In this document: positions 61,458 to 64,000 of the stretch, piece by piece
Numbering within the stretch: position 1 is the stretch's first letter
How the letters are laid out: every line of letters begins with the position of its first letter
Source: Bradyrhizobium diazoefficiens
Lineage (GTDB): Bacteria > Pseudomonadota > Alphaproteobacteria > Rhizobiales > Xanthobacteraceae
Direction: 5' to 3'
NCBI RefSeq assembly: GCF_018129965.1
Contig: NZ_JAFCKW010000024.1
Span: forward strand, 1 to 64,000
Length of the DNA stretch: 64,000 bases
Program-made: the position numbers and the translations under genes
The notes under the pieces: model-generated
Seen by the model: the letters and a program-made list of their open reading frames with translations, nothing else
Databases searched by the model: none
Told to the model about the DNA's origin: nothing

Positions 61458-63146
61458 ATGTCGGCATTCTCGATACGCTTCAAGATTCTGACCGTACTTG
61501 CAGTTCTGGTGCTGTCGCTTGCCGGGGTCGGTGCGATGGCGATCAGCACGATGCAAGGCATCAATGCACATACGGTCGAAATCGCGCAGAACTGGCTGCC
61601 GAGCGTCCGTGCGCTCGGTGCCCTGCGCGCCGATATCAACGAACTGCGCTCCGCGATTCGTCAGCATCTCATGCAGGATACGACCGAGGGGAAACAAAGC
61701 GCCGAGCGGCGGATTGCGTCGCTGCTGGAGCGGATTGGAGCGACGCGCAAGGCGTATGAACCGTTGATCACGTCAGCCGAGGAACGCTCGCTTTATGAGA
61801 GATGGAGCACCGGCTGGGACGACTATTTGAAGGTCGTACAGGACGTCATGCAGCTGTCCCGGAAGGGCACCGGTCAGTTTCCGGCGGACGCCAACGAATT
61901 GTTGCAGACCCAGGCGTCGAAAATGGCCAGTGCCGCCGACCCTTTGCTTCAGGCCGGGATCGATCTCAACAACAAGGGAGCTGAGGCGGAAGCGCAGCGC
62001 GCGGCTGATAGTTTCGCTACGATCTTCCGCGTGCTGCTGGGCATCATCGTTACGACGGTCCTGGTCGCCATCGGCGCCGGTTATTATCTCGTGAACGACG
62101 TCTCGCGCGGCATCGCATCGATCATTCGTCCGATGCAGGCGCTCGGTCAGGGCGACCTGGCGGCCGAGGTGCCACATCGTGGCGCGAAGACCGAGATTGG
62201 TTCGATGGCGGATGCGCTGCAGATCTTCAAGGAGGCGCTGATCGCAAAGAAAGCCGCCGACGAGGCCGCCGCGCGCGACTCCGAGGCCAAGCTCGATCGG
62301 GCTCGCCGCGTCGATGCCATCACCCGCAATTTCGAGACGATGATCGGCGAGATCGTCGAGACCGTCTCGTCGGCCTCGACCGAATTGGAGGCGTCCGCAA
62401 GCACGTTGAGCAGCACCGCGCAACGCGGGCAGCAGCTCGCGACCGCCGTCGCCTCCGCTTCGGAGGAGGCCTCGACCAGCGTTCAGTCGGTCGCGTCGGC
62501 TTCGGAACAATTGTCGTCGTCGATCACGGAAATCAGCCGCCAGGTGCAGGATTCGGCGCGGATGGCCGCCGAGGCCGTCGGCCAGGCGGCCCAGACCAAC
62601 GAGCGCGTCAACGATCTGTCGCGCGCGGCCCAGCGCATCGGCGACGTGGTCGAACTGATCAACACCATCGCGGGACAGACCAACCTGCTGGCGCTGAACG
62701 CGACCATCGAGGCGGCCCGGGCCGGCGAGGCGGGCCGCGGCTTCGCGGTCGTCGCCTCCGAGGTCAAGGCGTTGGCGGAACAGACCGCCAAGGCCACGGG
62801 CGAGATCGGCCTCCAGATTTCCGGAATCCAGGCGGCCACGCAGGAATCAGTGGGCGCGATCAAGGCCATCGGCGGCACCATCGAGCGGCTGTCCGAAGTG
62901 TCGTCAGCCATCGCTGCGGCCGTCGAGGAACAGGGCGCGGCGACGCAGGAGATCTCCCGCAACGTCCAGCAGGCCTCGGCTGGCACCCAGGAGGTCTCGG
63001 CCAACATCACTGACGTGCAGCGCGGAGCGATCGAGACAGGCTCGGCCTCGACCCAGGTGCTCTCGGCAGCGAAATCGCTCGCCGGCGACAGCACACGGCT
63101 CAAGGTCGAGGTCGCGCAGTTCCTTCATTCGGTGCGGGCCGCCTGA
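61458..63146 (+). CDS. Methyl-accepting chemotaxis protein (tandem array, member 4; duplicate of member 3)
   Basis: Predicted 562-residue chemoreceptor with the same layout as member 3: MSAFSIRFKILTVLAVLVLS start, 4HB_MCP sensor with INAHTVEIAQNWLPSVRALG, second helix LLGIIVTTVLVAIGAGYYLV, HAMP, and signalling domain ending QFLHSVRAA. Differences from member 3 are scattered through the sensor, so the ligands could differ. No cheA or cheW is nearby. Confidence 0.93.
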   Translation: MSAFSIRFKILTVLAVLVLSLAGVGAMAISTMQGINAHTVEIAQNWLPSVRALGALRADINELRSAIRQHLMQDTTEGKQSAERRIASLLERIGATRKAYEPLITSAEERSLYERWSTGWDDYLKVVQDVMQLSRKGTGQFPADANELLQTQASKMASAADPLLQAGIDLNNKGAEAEAQRAADSFATIFRVLLGIIVTTVLVAIGAGYYLVNDVSRGIASIIRPMQALGQGDLAAEVPHRGAKTEIGSMADALQIFKEALIAKKAADEAAARDSEAKLDRARRVDAITRNFETMIGEIVETVSSASTELEASASTLSSTAQRGQQLATAVASASEEASTSVQSVASASEQLSSSITEISRQVQDSARMAAEAVGQAAQTNERVNDLSRAAQRIGDVVELINTIAGQTNLLALNATIEAARAGEAGRGFAVVASEVKALAEQTAKATGEIGLQISGIQAATQESVGAIKAIGGTIERLSEVSSAIAAAVEEQGAATQEISRNVQQASAGTQEVSANITDVQRGAIETGSASTQVLSAAKSLAGDSTRLKVEVAQFLHSVRAA

Positions 63147-63211
63147 CAGGGGCCGGTGCGCGCGTATGGTTCACCTCTCCCGTAGGGAGAGGTGGGATCT
63201 CGCTTGACGCT

Positions 63212-64000
63212 TCACGCGCCCGCCTGCGGTGCCGCCGGCGGAGCCTGCCGCCGGAACAGGATGCGCTGATAGAGCCAGCCAATCGCGACCAGCACGATGC
63301 CGAGGCCCATGAAGGACAGCGCCCGGTAGACGCCGGTCAGCGTCGACATGTCGATGATGAAGGCCTTGAGGATCGTCAGTGCGATCACGGCGGCGGACGC
63401 CAACCGCGCCCGCTCCGAGTTGACGAGAAGGCCGACGCCGAGCAGCACCACGCCGAAGCCGAGCCAGCCGATCGAATAGGTGTATTGTTCGGCACCCGTG
63501 GGCTCGCCGATGGAGAGGATCGGGCCGTGATAGAAGCGGCGGATCTCCAGCGTCAGGTATACGAGCGCAAACGCGAGCGCGCCGCCGGCGATCGTATTCG
63601 CGTAAGGTTTGCCGCGCTGGCCGACCACGGCATAGGACAACAGCAGCATCAGCACGGCCGGCAGCGCATAGCCGAGCAGCAGCAGGTTGAACACGGCGCC
63701 GTCGATATCGACGCGCCACAGCAGCGGATTTTCGAGGATCAGCAGCCCAAACACGCTGATGAGGCCGGCAATCACGGTCAGCACCACCGCGCCGACATTG
63801 TGCACGATGCTTCGGCTTCTCAGCCGCAGCCGCTCCAGCCCGATCGCCATCGCGAGCGTGATGCAGACCTGCAGTGCGCATTCGAGCAGCGACGGCGTCG
63901 CCGTCATGTCGCCGCCGGTCGCAAGATGGCGGATCTCCATGAAGGCCAGAAGTGTGGTGAACAGGATCGCGGCGGTCTCGACCACGCGCAGCGGCGCGTC
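63212..64000 (-). CDS. DUF2339 membrane protein, C-terminal part (cut by the window edge)
   Basis: An open frame runs off the right edge; the visible about 262 residues are the C-terminus. About eight hydrophobic helices are present (for example SIVHNVGAVVLTVIAGLI, LGYALPAVLMLLLSYAVV, IGWLGFGVVLLGVGLLV). YTYSIGWLGFGVVLL and LKAFIIDMSTLTGVYRALSF...GLGIVLVAIGWLYQR are typical of DUF2339, whose members have 20 or more membrane helices. Function unknown. The stop lies 66 bases from the last chemoreceptor gene, convergent. Confidence 0.8.
   Translation of the reverse strand, partial: DAPLRVVETAAILFTTLLAFMEIRHLATGGDMTATPSLLECALQVCITLAMAIGLERLRLRSRSIVHNVGAVVLTVIAGLISVFGLLILENPLLWRVDIDGAVFNLLLLGYALPAVLMLLLSYAVVGQRGKPYANTIAGGALAFALVYLTLEIRRFYHGPILSIGEPTGAEQYTYSIGWLGFGVVLLGVGLLVNSERARLASAAVIALTILKAFIIDMSTLTGVYRALSFMGLGIVLVAIGWLYQRILFRRQAPPAAPQAGA

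Noticed and set aside
1..64000. CRISPR array, prophage, insertion sequence, tRNA or rRNA
   Set aside because: No regularly spaced direct repeats, integrase, transposase or structural RNA sequence was seen on either strand.

Overview
The window looks like a chromosomal segment of an alphaproteobacterium of the Bradyrhizobium group (Bradyrhizobium/Rhodopseudomonas type). The reasons are its high GC content, a CcrM-type GANTC methyltransferase, a bacteriophytochrome/heme oxygenase pair, glyQS next to a pyruvate phosphate dikinase, a nadABC operon, many methyl-accepting chemotaxis proteins, and several families of intergenic palindromic repeats of a kind common in Bradyrhizobium. I see no rRNA, tRNA, CRISPR array, insertion sequence or prophage. 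Species assignment is inference.

Layout. 0-9 kb: a flavin monooxygenase, two glutathione S-transferases, a light-sensing pair (heme oxygenase plus a bacteriophytochrome with an HWE kinase and a fused receiver) behind a sequence matching the general-stress sigma EcfG consensus, and a chemoreceptor. 9-15 kb: ccrM, a zinc metallopeptidase, moaB, a MarR-GNAT fusion with a clear operator, a short glycosyltransferase and an RMD1/DUF155 protein. 15-22.3 kb: a minus-strand operon of phosphoketolase, acetate kinase, a large PhoU-like protein and a PPDK-like protein that lacks the PEP-binding barrel. This is the most unusual group in the window. 22.4-27 kb: a radical SAM (SplB-like) gene behind an SOS-type LexA box, RNase HII, a membrane glycosyltransferase-like protein, and a family-4-like uracil-DNA glycosylase missing two Fe-S cysteines.

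27-35 kb: ETF-ubiquinone oxidoreductase, a TPR protein, ispE, an alpha/beta hydrolase with a LysE remnant in front, and a ketoacyl synthase co-transcribed with an HxlR regulator under a strong palindromic operator. 35-46 kb: conserved housekeeping genes (polyprenyl diphosphate synthase, DUF2007, a TrmN6-like methyltransferase, an S49 peptidase, glyQS, ppdK with a histone-like N-terminal tail) and several small proteins. 46-55 kb: a SleB-type cell wall hydrolase, nadABC under two operator copies, an MFS transporter, an AcuI-type reductase and small hypothetical proteins. 55-63 kb: four chemoreceptor genes in tandem, the last two being recent duplicates that share a conserved leader. The right edge cuts a DUF2339 membrane protein.

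How the genes work together. Phosphoketolase makes acetyl phosphate and acetate kinase converts it to acetate and ATP; the two downstream proteins probably act in phosphoryl transfer or its control. NadB, NadA and NadC form the aspartate-to-nicotinate mononucleotide route. BphO supplies biliverdin to BphP. No cheA, cheW or cheY lies nearby, so the receptors must signal to a kinase encoded elsewhere.
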